34,285 nt of DNA from CAUZJO01 sp963580245 (GTDB taxonomy: Bacteria > Sumerlaeota > Sumerlaeia > MVZB01), in NCBI GenBank assembly GCA_963580245.1, contig CAUZJO010000035.1, forward strand, positions 1-34,285, written 5' to 3'. The notes under the pieces were generated by a model. The model saw only the letters and a program-made list of their open reading frames with translations. It had not been told where the DNA came from and did no database searches. Below are positions 23,113 through 30,983 of this stretch, one piece after another. The position numbers were made by a program, and so were the translations under genes. Each line of letters opens with the position of its first letter. The stretch's first letter is position 1.

Positions 23113-24102
23113 CTAAGGATAGGTTCGCAGCCACGTTTGCTCCAGACCCAAGGCCAGCAGCAGCAGCCCCAGCGCCGGCAGCATCAGCAGGTGAGCCAGT
23201 TCATCGAAGTAATGGGTCTCGTTGACCTCGATCTTGGTCCGTTCCATCTGATCGATCTGGGCGTAGATTTGTTCAAGAGAGTTACCGTCCTTGGCATGGA
23301 AGAACCGCCCGCCGGTCATCTCGCCGATCTGGGTAAGCTGCTTGGTGTTCAATCTTGATTCAAAATCAAGAAATCGTCTGCCGTAAGGGTTGGGGTTGGG
23401 GATTTTCACGTATCCCTTCTCGCTGCCGACGCCGATCGTATAGACGCGCACGCCGAACTGTTTGGCCACCTCGGCGGCGCTGATGGGATCGATTTTCCCC
23501 CCTTTGTTCTCGCCGTCGGTCAACAGGATCGCCACCTTGCTCTTGGCCTTGGATTTGCGCAGTTTGTCGACCGCGTTCGCCAGACCCATGCCGATGGCCG
23601 TCCCTCCCCCGTCGACGATCCCGAGCTTGATGCGGTCGATGAAGACGTCGAGGGTCGCGTAATCTTGGGTCAACGGACACAAGCCGAACGTCTCGACGGC
23701 GAAGATCACCACCCCGATCTGATCGTCGTCGCGTCCTTTGACGAACTCCTTGACGACTTGCTTGGCCTTCTCCAGGCGGTTGGGTTTGAAATCGAGCGCC
23801 ATCATCGAATCACTGACGTCGATCACCAACATGATGTCGATTCCCTCGCTGAAGCGCTTATGCTCGCGCCAGGCGCTCTGAGGGCGCGCCATGGCCAGGA
23901 TGATCAGGACGCTTGCGGCAAAGACGAGGGCGAGCGGCAGGCCGAGCAGATGGGTGCGCAGCGAGCGGCCGGTGCCCTTGACCAGATCAAGCGAGGAGAA
24001 CTTGAGCCGGGGACGCAGTCCGCCGCGCCACCACAACCAGCACGCAGCGCCGACGAGCAACAGCAGCAACAGCAGCATCCAAGGGCTGGCCAACCGGATC
24101 AT
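23113..24102 (-). CDS. batA: BatA-like VWA domain membrane protein
   Basis: The 329-residue protein has an N-terminal helix (MLLLLLLLVGAACWLWW), a basic segment, a second helix at about 53-72 and a VWA domain. The metal motif DVSDS (Asp95-Ser99) is followed by DGGGTAIGMGLANAV and VAILLTDGENKGGKIDP, the standard MIDAS loops. A C-terminal helix (LLMLPALGLLLLALGL) anchors the end. Length and order are those of BatA. The start overlaps the stop of the BatD-like gene (ATGA at 24102-24099), so they are translationally coupled, and BatB follows after 15 bp. Confidence 0.92.
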   Translation of the reverse strand: MIRLASPWMLLLLLLLVGAACWLWWRGGLRPRLKFSSLDLVKGTGRSLRTHLLGLPLALVFAASVLIILAMARPQSAWREHKRFSEGIDIMLVIDVSDSMMALDFKPNRLEKAKQVVKEFVKGRDDDQIGVVIFAVETFGLCPLTQDYATLDVFIDRIKLGIVDGGGTAIGMGLANAVDKLRKSKAKSKVAILLTDGENKGGKIDPISAAEVAKQFGVRVYTIGVGSEKGYVKIPNPNPYGRRFLDFESRLNTKQLTQIGEMTGGRFFHAKDGNSLEQIYAQIDQMERTKIEVNETHYFDELAHLLMLPALGLLLLALGLEQTWLRTYP

Positions 24103-25121
24103 ACCGCCACCTCTTGCCGCGTTGGTTCAGGTTCGGGCCGCGCGGTCGAAGACGCTCCCAGTTCCTCGGGGGGCGTGGTCGCGCGGACGATCAGCCGCGC
24201 ATCGTTCCAGATGGTCGCCCAGCGTTCACGCACCGGTTCATGGCGCGTGAATTTGACCAAGTCGCATTCTTCGAAGAATTCACGCAACCAGCGCATAACC
24301 TGCTCACCGGGCGAGAGGCGTTCCAACGCGCTCAGACACTCGGTTGTTGTCATATCGATCGCGGTGATATCGTAACGGCGACCGAGATAGAGCCTCACCA
24401 CTTCGGAGACGTGCGAGAAGACGGCCTTGGCCGGGCCATCCTGACAAACCGGTAGACGCGAGCGGCGATCCAGCTCCCGCAAGGCCCACAGACCGGGCGG
24501 CAGGGACGGGACGACGGGGATGGGCCTGGCCTCCTCGCGCCGCGTCCACCAGCGGACCAGATACCATCCCACGATGGCGCTAAACAGGATCAATCCGGCG
24601 GCGATCCACAGCCACGTCCATTCAAAGGGAATTTGCATCGCTCCGCGATAACCGATCAGCGCATCGTTCTGGCTCCCGGGCGACTTGACGCTGTTGACCG
24701 TGATGGCGGCGCCTTGCGCGGCTGCCTCTTGGTTATCGCCCGCGTCGTCTCGATACAGCACGGCGACGGCGGGCAATTCCAATTCGCCCGTTTTGAACGG
24801 CCGGATCACGGCGCGCCAGCGGTTGTCGGCTTCCCCGGCGCGGGGCTCGAGGTCTTGCCGCCAGTGGGTCTCGACGTGCCACAAGGCCTTGTCGGGTTCG
24901 AATGAAACGTCAACGATCCGATCCGCCGGGAACTGGGGATCACCGGATTGAAGGGCCAACTCGACGCGATCACCGATCTTCAGTCCTTCGGCGGCGGTCA
25001 CTTGCAGCGAGAACCGAGGACCGTCCTCGCACCTGCTATTGGAAGGCAAAAACAGTGCCGGCAGCGCACAGACGAAGAGTCGGCACAGCGGTGAGAAAAG
25101 GATGGGCCGTACCGATTTCAT
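24099..25121 (-). CDS. BatD/DUF4381-like membrane protein
   Basis: The 340-residue protein has a signal peptide (LCRLFVCALPALFLPSNS), then a beta-rich extracytoplasmic domain (FSLQVTAAEGLKIGDRVEL, FKTGELELPAVAVLYRDD). A membrane helix follows at about 169-190 (WTWLWIAAGLILFSAIVGWY), then a helical cytoplasmic domain (VVRLYLGRRYDITAIDMTTT, ECLSALERL, EFFEECDLVKFTRHEP). The last block is the pattern at the end of DUF4381 and BatD proteins; a related block occurs in the small protein at 28403-29023. It overlaps the PPIase stop (ATGA at 25121-25118) and the BatA start (24102), which places it firmly in the operon. It probably links the VWA complex to periplasmic clients (inference). Confidence 0.82.
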   Translation of the reverse strand: MKSVRPILFSPLCRLFVCALPALFLPSNSRCEDGPRFSLQVTAAEGLKIGDRVELALQSGDPQFPADRIVDVSFEPDKALWHVETHWRQDLEPRAGEADNRWRAVIRPFKTGELELPAVAVLYRDDAGDNQEAAAQGAAITVNSVKSPGSQNDALIGYRGAMQIPFEWTWLWIAAGLILFSAIVGWYLVRWWTRREEARPIPVVPSLPPGLWALRELDRRSRLPVCQDGPAKAVFSHVSEVVRLYLGRRYDITAIDMTTTECLSALERLSPGEQVMRWLREFFEECDLVKFTRHEPVRERWATIWNDARLIVRATTPPEELGASSTARPEPEPTRQEVAV

Positions 25122-26428
25122 GGGGCCTCGGTCACCTCGTCGCTAGCCTCGCTCGAAATCGAAGGGACTGTACGCCGTGGCCCGGGTGAGGTCGCGGTAG
25201 CCGGGGTCGTGGATTGGCCCAACGCGTCCAGGGGGATCCGTTCCAGCGTGATGTCGCGCTCTTGTTGCAGGCGCTCAAGCATCTGGGCGCGATCGCGGGC
25301 GAAGTGCTGTTGGCGAACCATTCCCTTGATCTCTTCATCGGAGACTTGGGGGGTCCGTGGCTCGCCGCGGGTTTTCTCGAGAACTCGAAACCAATGGTAC
25401 CCTCTGGAGGATTCGAGCGGGCCCGTCGTGATCCCTTCTTCATAGGCGAGCAACCGGTGAACCAATTCGGGGGCCTCGCCAAACCTGGGGATCGATTGGT
25501 CCTGCTGGGTGATTTCACCCAAGATATAACCCTCGGCCAAAGTCTCGAAATCGAGGCTGAACTCTTGGGCGAGCCGTTCAAAGGATTCGCCGCCCGCGAG
25601 GGCCTCCCGCACTTTGATGACGTCCTCCCAGTCTGCCTGAACTATGTGGCCCAGTTTGACGCGGTCGCCGCCACGCGCGATTTGTAGATTGCTTGAATAC
25701 GCCGCCAATGTCTCCGCGTCGGGCTCTTCGATCTGAGAGCGCAGTCGATCATCCATCACGCGATTGAGCGCAATCAGCCCACTGAGCCGCATGTCGAACT
25801 GGAAGCGGTTGTGATGATCCAGACCCAAGTGCCGCGCTTCGTCTCCGATCAGGACCATGTCCAGATACTGGCGCACGAAGCTCTCGAACGCCTCGCCCGG
25901 CGGGGGGGCCGTTCCGTAAAACTGACCCCACGCGTAGAGGATTTCCTCGAGGGTGACCGTTTGATCGCCGATCCGCGCGATGACGTTCGCGGCCTCGTCA
26001 TCGGCCCCGACCGGCCCCCCCGCTTCCAGCGGTTGCTTATTCTCCCCACCTTGCCCGACAAGCAGCCCCTCCGCTCGCGCATGGGCGGCGGCGGCGGCCT
26101 GGGGGTTGTTCATGTGGTCCCGATAGAGGGGCGCCAGGCACCGCTCGGCCTCGGCGCGCAAAGCCGAGGAGATCTTGGCGTTGACGGCGATCTCTTCGTA
26201 TTGGCCGATGGCGCGGAGGAACCGCCGGTCCTTTTCGAGCTGGGCCGCCTCGCCCAGCATCCGTCGCGCTTGACGGTCCGAGAGTTCGCCCGGCCCCAGC
26301 CGCACAATGCGGAACCCCACAAAAATCACCAACACCAGTAGCACGAGCATGACCATCCGCATCATCCGGCGCGGGCGTCGTCCCGTGGGCGGCGGGGCAC
26401 TGAGGGGCTGAAGAAAGCTGGGGCTCAC
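25118..26428 (-). CDS. Membrane-anchored parvulin-type peptidyl-prolyl isomerase (SurA/PrsA-like)
   Basis: From GTG 26428 the protein has 436 residues. Residues 22-42 (MMRMVMLVLLVLVIFVGF) are a membrane anchor. Residues about 45-215 are helical and include a SurA-N-like part (IGDQTVTLEEILYAWGQF). Residues about 257-350 are a parvulin rotamase domain (LGHIVQADWEDVIKVREAL, SFERLAQEFSLDFETLAEGY, GPLESSRGYHWFRVLEKTRG). It should act on proteins outside the cytoplasmic membrane. The start is fixed by AAAGGAG 8 nt upstream, which overlaps the stop of the DUF58 gene; longer in-frame starts run inside that gene. A PPIase inside a MoxR/Bat operon is not part of the usual set. Confidence 0.88.
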   Translation of the reverse strand: MSPSFLQPLSAPPPTGRRPRRMMRMVMLVLLVLVIFVGFRIVRLGPGELSDRQARRMLGEAAQLEKDRRFLRAIGQYEEIAVNAKISSALRAEAERCLAPLYRDHMNNPQAAAAAHARAEGLLVGQGGENKQPLEAGGPVGADDEAANVIARIGDQTVTLEEILYAWGQFYGTAPPPGEAFESFVRQYLDMVLIGDEARHLGLDHHNRFQFDMRLSGLIALNRVMDDRLRSQIEEPDAETLAAYSSNLQIARGGDRVKLGHIVQADWEDVIKVREALAGGESFERLAQEFSLDFETLAEGYILGEITQQDQSIPRFGEAPELVHRLLAYEEGITTGPLESSRGYHWFRVLEKTRGEPRTPQVSDEEIKGMVRQQHFARDRAQMLERLQQERDITLERIPLDALGQSTTPATATSPGPRRTVPSISSEASDEVTEAP

Positions 26429-26442
26429 TGCGGACGCTCCTT

Positions 26443-27339
26443 TCAAGACCGTCGCAAAATGCGCCGACTGCGCCGCCTGAAGAACTGAACGAGTTCCCCC
26501 TCGTAGGGGACTTCGGTGCTCAGCTCGATCAGGTCGATTTCCAGACGCCGGCACATCGCCTTGCGCCGCTCGCGTCGCTCGTTCCATCCCCGCTCGAACG
26601 CCATTCGTAGCGGGCGGTGCGAAGTATCAATGATGCCCGGCTGTCCCGTTTCGCTATCGATGATTTCGATCAGGCCCGCGCGGGGGAGCTGCTGCTCGAA
26701 GGGATCCTCGACGGCGATGGCAATTACGTCGTGGCGACGCGACGCGATCGCCAGCGCGCGCTCATATTGGTCGGTCAGGAAATCCGAGATGACGAAGACC
26801 ACCGATTTGCGGTGCAAGACGTGGCGCAGATGGTCGAGCGCCAGGGCCAGGTCGGTCCCGAACCCCGCGAGCTCGGGATCGAGCACGTCGCGCACCAGCC
26901 TCAGCACGTGACGCCGGCCCTTGCGCGGGGGGACGACCTTTTCGAGCCGATCGGTCACCATCAACATGCCGACCTGGTCGTTGTTGGCGATGGCGGCCAG
27001 CGCCATCACGGCGCAAATCTCGGCCATCAATTCGCTCTTGAACTCCCCCTGGGTGCCGAACTGACATGACCCGGAGAGGTCGACCACGAAGAAGACCGTC
27101 ATCTCGCGCTCTTCGCGGTAGCGTTTGATGTGCGGCTCGCCGGCGCGGGCGGTTACGTTCCAGTCGATCGAACGGATGTCGTCGCCGATGATATAGGGCC
27201 GCACCTCTTCAAACTCGATGCCCTGACCCTTGAATACGCTGTGGTACGCCCCGGCCACCTTCTCGTTGACCAGCCGGTTGGAAACGATCTCGATGCGGCG
27301 GACTTTCTTCTGGAGCTGTGTGAGGTCGACTTCTTGCAC
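26443..27339 (-). CDS. DUF58 domain-containing protein (first copy)
   Basis: The 298-residue protein has the DUF58 signature GIEFEEVRPYIIGDDIRSID, WNVTARAGEPHIKRYREERE, then a VWA-like strand with DLSGS (Asp87-Ser91) and VVFVISDFLTDQYERAL. It starts at GTG 27339, 22 bp after the MoxR stop, and its end overlaps the ribosome-binding site of the PPIase gene. MoxR-DUF58 adjacency is the hallmark of this family; the DUF58 protein is thought to be a client or adaptor of the AAA+ ATPase. Confidence 0.95.
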   Translation of the reverse strand: MQEVDLTQLQKKVRRIEIVSNRLVNEKVAGAYHSVFKGQGIEFEEVRPYIIGDDIRSIDWNVTARAGEPHIKRYREEREMTVFFVVDLSGSCQFGTQGEFKSELMAEICAVMALAAIANNDQVGMLMVTDRLEKVVPPRKGRRHVLRLVRDVLDPELAGFGTDLALALDHLRHVLHRKSVVFVISDFLTDQYERALAIASRRHDVIAIAVEDPFEQQLPRAGLIEIIDSETGQPGIIDTSHRPLRMAFERGWNERRERRKAMCRRLEIDLIELSTEVPYEGELVQFFRRRSRRILRRS

Positions 27340-27361
27340 GAAGAATTACGGTTCCCATTTA

Positions 27362-28387
27362 TCACGGTACCTCGACGTGATCAAAAAGCGTGCGGATCAG
27401 GTCGTCGGCTGTTTTGCCCTCGGCTTCGGCTTCGTAACTGATAATCATGCGGTGGCGCAACACGTCGGGGCCGATCATTTTGACGTCGTCGGGGATGACG
27501 TGACCGCGCCGGCAGAGAAAGGCGTGAGCGCGGGCCGCCTTGGCCAGGTAGATCGTCGCGCGCGGCGATGCGCCGTAGGCGAGATAGGAGCCGATCGGCA
27601 CGCCCTCGGCATCGGGCTGGCGCGTCGCCCACACCAGGCTGACGATGTAGTTCTTGATTTTTTCGTCCATGTAGACCGAGTCGACCACCTTGCGCGCCCG
27701 GTCGATCACATCGGGTTGGATCACCGCTTGCGCCTGAGGGGGTTCGCCCACCGCCATCAGGTCCAGAATCTGGCGCTCCTCCTCGCGCGAGGGGTAGGAG
27801 ATGAGGACCTTGAGCATGAAGCGGTCGACCTGCGCTTCGGGAAGCGGGTACGTTCCCTCTTGCTCGATCGGATTCTGGGTCGCCATGACCAGGAACGGGT
27901 CGGGCAGGGGAAACGTTTCGTCGCCGATAGTGACCTGACGCTCCTGCATGGCCTCGAGCAGGGCCGATTGCACCTTGGCCGGCGCCCGGTTGATCTCGTC
28001 GGTCAGAATCAGGTTGGCGAAAACCGGGCCCTTCTTGTGGGTGAAGGTGTGATCTCGGGCGTTATAGATCTGGGTCCCGATGATGTCGGCCGGCAGCAGG
28101 TCGGGCGTGAACTGGATACGCTTGAAATCCAGGCTGATCGTCTCCGACAGCGTTTTGACCATCAACGTCTTGGCCAGGCCGGGGACCCCTTCGAGCAGGA
28201 CGTGTCCGCCGCACAACAGACCGATCAGCAAGCGCTCGATCATCAACTGCTGGCCGATGATGCGCTTGCGCAACTCGCCCATCAGGACCGGGAGGAACTC
28301 CGTTTCGCGAAGAATCAGCTCCTGGAGTTGGACCAAGTCGGTCTGGGTTTGTTGCGGGGCGGGTAATTCCAGTTCGTTCAGCGCCAT
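27362..28387 (-). CDS. MoxR-family AAA+ ATPase
   Basis: The 341-residue protein has Walker A GVPGLAKT (67-74), Walker B LILTDEINRAPAK (Asp130, Glu131), sensor-1 ATQN (169-172) and the MoxR-specific stretch PLPEAQVDRFMLKV. The C-terminal lid holds GASPRATIYLAKAARAHAF. Length and motifs are complete. MoxR ATPases act as chaperones that mature or remodel protein complexes with VWA-domain partners. The ATG at 28387 has AAAGG 7 nt upstream. It is the only MoxR in the window, so it probably serves both DUF58/VWA sets. Confidence 0.96.
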   Translation of the reverse strand: MALNELELPAPQQTQTDLVQLQELILRETEFLPVLMGELRKRIIGQQLMIERLLIGLLCGGHVLLEGVPGLAKTLMVKTLSETISLDFKRIQFTPDLLPADIIGTQIYNARDHTFTHKKGPVFANLILTDEINRAPAKVQSALLEAMQERQVTIGDETFPLPDPFLVMATQNPIEQEGTYPLPEAQVDRFMLKVLISYPSREEERQILDLMAVGEPPQAQAVIQPDVIDRARKVVDSVYMDEKIKNYIVSLVWATRQPDAEGVPIGSYLAYGASPRATIYLAKAARAHAFLCRRGHVIPDDVKMIGPDVLRHRMIISYEAEAEGKTADDLIRTLFDHVEVP

Positions 28388-28402
28388 ATGCGTACCTTTG
28401 AT

Positions 28403-29023
28403 TTAGGCCTCCCGATGACCCGAGGCTTCTTCGGTCGAATTGATCATCTCGCGTAATTCGCTGAGTAGTTCGGCGGCCGTAAAGTCCAACTTTTCCGCTT
28501 CGTGCTCGCTCCCTCGTCGGCAGCGCTCGTAGATCGAACTCAGCGTCGCCGCGTGGATCTGGGCAACCGAACCGCCCGCCAGCAGACCCAGCAGTTCCTC
28601 GTCGTTCATCTTGCGGGCGCCGACGTGACCGGTACGTTCCAGAAAGACCCGCGCGAGCTGCTCGATCTTGAGGTAGTATCCCTTGCTTTCGCCGCTCCTG
28701 ACACGCAACGAAAGCCCTTGAATCTCGGCCAGGAGCTGCTCGAAGCGTGAACCTTCCACGTCGGGCTCGCTATAGTAGGCCTGTATCTCGGATTCCCCGC
28801 GCCGATTAAGGATTACCCAAATCGCGACGACGATCCCCACGACAACCAGGACCGCGATGGACAGTGGGCCGATCCACTGCGCGATGAATCCCGTGGCATC
28901 GGTTCTCATGGGCGCCGCGGGCGTCGCCTTCAACACCCCTTGGGCCGAACTCAACGTCGTCGCCAAGAGCGAAAACGTTGCAATCCACGTCGAGTTTGAA
29001 AGGTTCCGTGCCGGTTTCATCAT
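28403..29023 (-). CDS. Small DUF4381-like membrane protein upstream of moxR
   Basis: The 206-residue protein has an N-terminal signal-like segment (STWIATFSLLATTLSSAQG), one strong membrane helix at about 52-72 (IGPLSIAVLVVVGIVVAIWV) and a helical cytoplasmic domain (GYYLKIEQLARVFLERTGHV, KMNDEELLGLLAGG, EKLDFTAAELLSEL). That domain follows the same pattern as the C terminus of the BatD-like protein at 24099-25121, so it is probably a DUF4381-type subunit of the Bat complex. Start 29023 (ATGATG, second ATG at 29020) has GAAGGA just upstream. Its stop is 15 bp before moxR, and it lies 52 bp after the protease gene. Confidence 0.7.
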   Translation of the reverse strand: MMKPARNLSNSTWIATFSLLATTLSSAQGVLKATPAAPMRTDATGFIAQWIGPLSIAVLVVVGIVVAIWVILNRRGESEIQAYYSEPDVEGSRFEQLLAEIQGLSLRVRSGESKGYYLKIEQLARVFLERTGHVGARKMNDEELLGLLAGGSVAQIHAATLSSIYERCRRGSEHEAEKLDFTAAELLSELREMINSTEEASGHREA

Positions 29024-29075
29024 GATCGTCCTTCGAATCTAAGTAAGTTGCCCATGCCCCCGGTCGCGCGCGGGA

Positions 29076-30623
29076 CTACTCCTCTTTCTTTTTCTCTTTC
29101 TCTTCCTCGGATTGTTCCGGCACTTCAAGGATCATCATCTCGATCCTCCTGCCCCGAGTCAGCAAGGCCACGTGATCTTGATCTTCCCGTGCATTCTCGA
29201 TGACTTTCTCCAGATCGCGGATCGATGTCATTTCAGTGCCATTGAGTTTGATCAGGATGTCGCCCACTTTGATTCCGGCTTTCTCGGCTGTGGATTCGGA
29301 CTTGACGCGGTTGACCTTCAGCCCCTCGACCTCGTCGTCTTCATACGGTTCCAGCTCCATCCCGAAGTAGTCCTTGCTCTCCTGGGGCCCTTCCTGAAAG
29401 AAGTTGAAACCCGAATCATTCCGCAATTGGGCGCGCAACTGACGTTCGGTCGGACGTTTGGCGATCTCGAGATTGAGCGTCTTCTCCTTCGACTTACCGT
29501 TCTCCATACGCAGCAGCTTGATCTTGAGGGTTTCCCCGACCCGCTTTTTGGCAACGAGCTTGAGCAGGTTTTTTCTGTTTTCCACGCGCGCGCCGTCCAC
29601 TTCGACGATATAATCGCCGACTTGCACGCCGGCTTTCTCGGCGGGGCCGGGCTCCCCGTCCGGGAGCGAGGCGGTGCCCTCGACCAGCACCCCTTCCATA
29701 TCCTTGTCAATCAACATGGCCTCGCGCGTCTTCGAGTTATTCTTGTCGGGGCCGGCCATTGTGATGCCGATATACCCCGAGGCGTATTCCCCCTCGGTCA
29801 TGACCTCCTCGGCGAATTCACGCGCGTCATTGGAAGGGATGGCGAAACCGTAGCCCTGCCAGCGGTTGTTGTTCGTGGTGATCAGTCGGTTGATGCCGAC
29901 CAACTCGCCGTCCAGGTTGACCAGCGCCCCGCCGCTGGAGCCGGGATTGATCACCGCGTCGGTCTGGATCATGTCCAGGAGTTGGCCGCCCAGGGCGCCG
30001 TCGCCGACCTCGCGTTGCTTGGCGCAGATGATCCCCTGCGTGACCGATTGACGCAGGTCCAGCGGGCTGCCGATGGCGGCCACGCGCTCCCCGATGCGCA
30101 GTTTCTCGCTGTCGCCCCAACCGATGGGCTTGAGGCCATCGCGCTTGACCTTGATGATGGCCAAGTCGGTCAACCAGCTACTCTCGATGACCTCCACGTC
30201 CTCACCCGTCACTTCGCTGTCGTCGTGGAATACCACGGTGATCTCGGGGTTCTGCCCCTTCTGGCCCACGACGTGATGGTTGGTGAGGATAAAGCCGTCT
30301 TTCGAGATGATGATACCCGACCCGGTGGAAGGGGGGAGTTCGCCACCGTCGGGCATCGGAAACAGCTGGCGAAACCGCTCGAACTGCTCGAGCATGTCCG
30401 GGTCCAATTCTTCTCTGATGTCGATTTTGACGTACACGGTCACGATCGAGGGGATGACCTCGTCGGCCAGGTCGGCGAAGACGTAACGGCCATTGTCGGG
30501 GTCCTCGAAACCGGCGGTGGCCGTCGGGACGTGCCATCGGGCCAGGCCGAGGAACAGGCCAAGCGTCAAGATCGCCAACGGTATGCGGGAAGCCCTGCGT
30601 AGGCGCTGGGTGGGGTGCTTCAT
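29076..30623 (-). CDS. HtrA/DegP-type serine protease with two PDZ domains
   Basis: From ATG 30623 the protein has 515 residues. A membrane/signal segment (IPLAILTLGLFLGLARW) precedes a trypsin-like domain with the complete triad: His117 (ILTNHHVVG), Asp153 (WLTDLAIIKV) and Ser230 (NPGSSGGALVN). Two PDZ domains follow (about 285-375, EPGPAEKAGVQVGDYIVEVD; about 410-500, STAEKAGIKVGDILIKLNGT). The tail is charged (SEEEKEKKKEE). It degrades or refolds damaged proteins in the envelope. AGAAGGAG about 11 nt upstream of 30623 fixes the start; the longer frame to 30776 lacks support. It precedes the DUF4381-like/MoxR genes by 52 bp and may be co-transcribed with them. Confidence 0.95.
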   Translation of the reverse strand: MKHPTQRLRRASRIPLAILTLGLFLGLARWHVPTATAGFEDPDNGRYVFADLADEVIPSIVTVYVKIDIREELDPDMLEQFERFRQLFPMPDGGELPPSTGSGIIISKDGFILTNHHVVGQKGQNPEITVVFHDDSEVTGEDVEVIESSWLTDLAIIKVKRDGLKPIGWGDSEKLRIGERVAAIGSPLDLRQSVTQGIICAKQREVGDGALGGQLLDMIQTDAVINPGSSGGALVNLDGELVGINRLITTNNNRWQGYGFAIPSNDAREFAEEVMTEGEYASGYIGITMAGPDKNNSKTREAMLIDKDMEGVLVEGTASLPDGEPGPAEKAGVQVGDYIVEVDGARVENRKNLLKLVAKKRVGETLKIKLLRMENGKSKEKTLNLEIAKRPTERQLRAQLRNDSGFNFFQEGPQESKDYFGMELEPYEDDEVEGLKVNRVKSESTAEKAGIKVGDILIKLNGTEMTSIRDLEKVIENAREDQDHVALLTRGRRIEMMILEVPEQSEEEKEKKKEE

Positions 30624-30983
30624 GCGGGCCAATTCTCCTTCTGCGGTGTGCGAGAGACGGGAATCCTCGTTCAGGGCTTGGGACGGGACATCTCGAGGGA
30701 CATCGGAAGATCGCCTGACTGGCTTCTCAATCCAACCTCCACCCGCTTTTGAGTGCCCCAAGACAACATGAACCAAAACTCGTCTCAGTTCAAGCGACTA
30801 CGGCCCAACGCCGCGTCACGAATTATGTATATCATACCGAATCGCCATGAATCATACCATAAATTGATACCCGTCGGCCCCAACCGTTAGCGACAAGGGT
30901 TGCGATCTGGGTGAAATGCGTCAAAAGGCGCGACAAAATGTCGCGCACGGGGTCCGAGATCGCCCAGAGTTGGCCCAGCGAGA
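30624..30983. other. Intergenic region between the protease and the response regulator
   Basis: About 360 bp with no supported gene once the response-regulator frameshift is taken into account. It includes an AT-rich patch (30820-30872) with repeated ATCATACC words. The minus strand here should hold the htrA promoter. Confidence 0.6.
30831..30871. promoter_or_regulatory. Repeated ATCATACC sites upstream of the protease gene
   Basis: ATCATACC occurs at 30831-30838 and 30851-30858, exactly 20 bp apart (about two helical turns), with a related TTGATACC at 30864-30871. On the minus strand, toward htrA, they read GGTATGAT, so each contains a TATGAT -10-like hexamer. They may be tandem promoters or regulator sites; no good -35 was found. 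Confidence 0.35.

Noticed and set aside
27230..28366. 378-codon plus-strand frame opposite MoxR
   Set aside because: Shadow of a complete MoxR ATPase with all motifs.
29112..30602. 496-codon plus-strand frame opposite the HtrA gene
   Set aside because: The minus strand encodes a complete protease with its catalytic triad; the antisense product shows no family features.
30832..30983. Extended C terminus of the response regulator
   Set aside because: This part exists only in the frame created by the frameshift near 31153; the correct frame ends at 30984.
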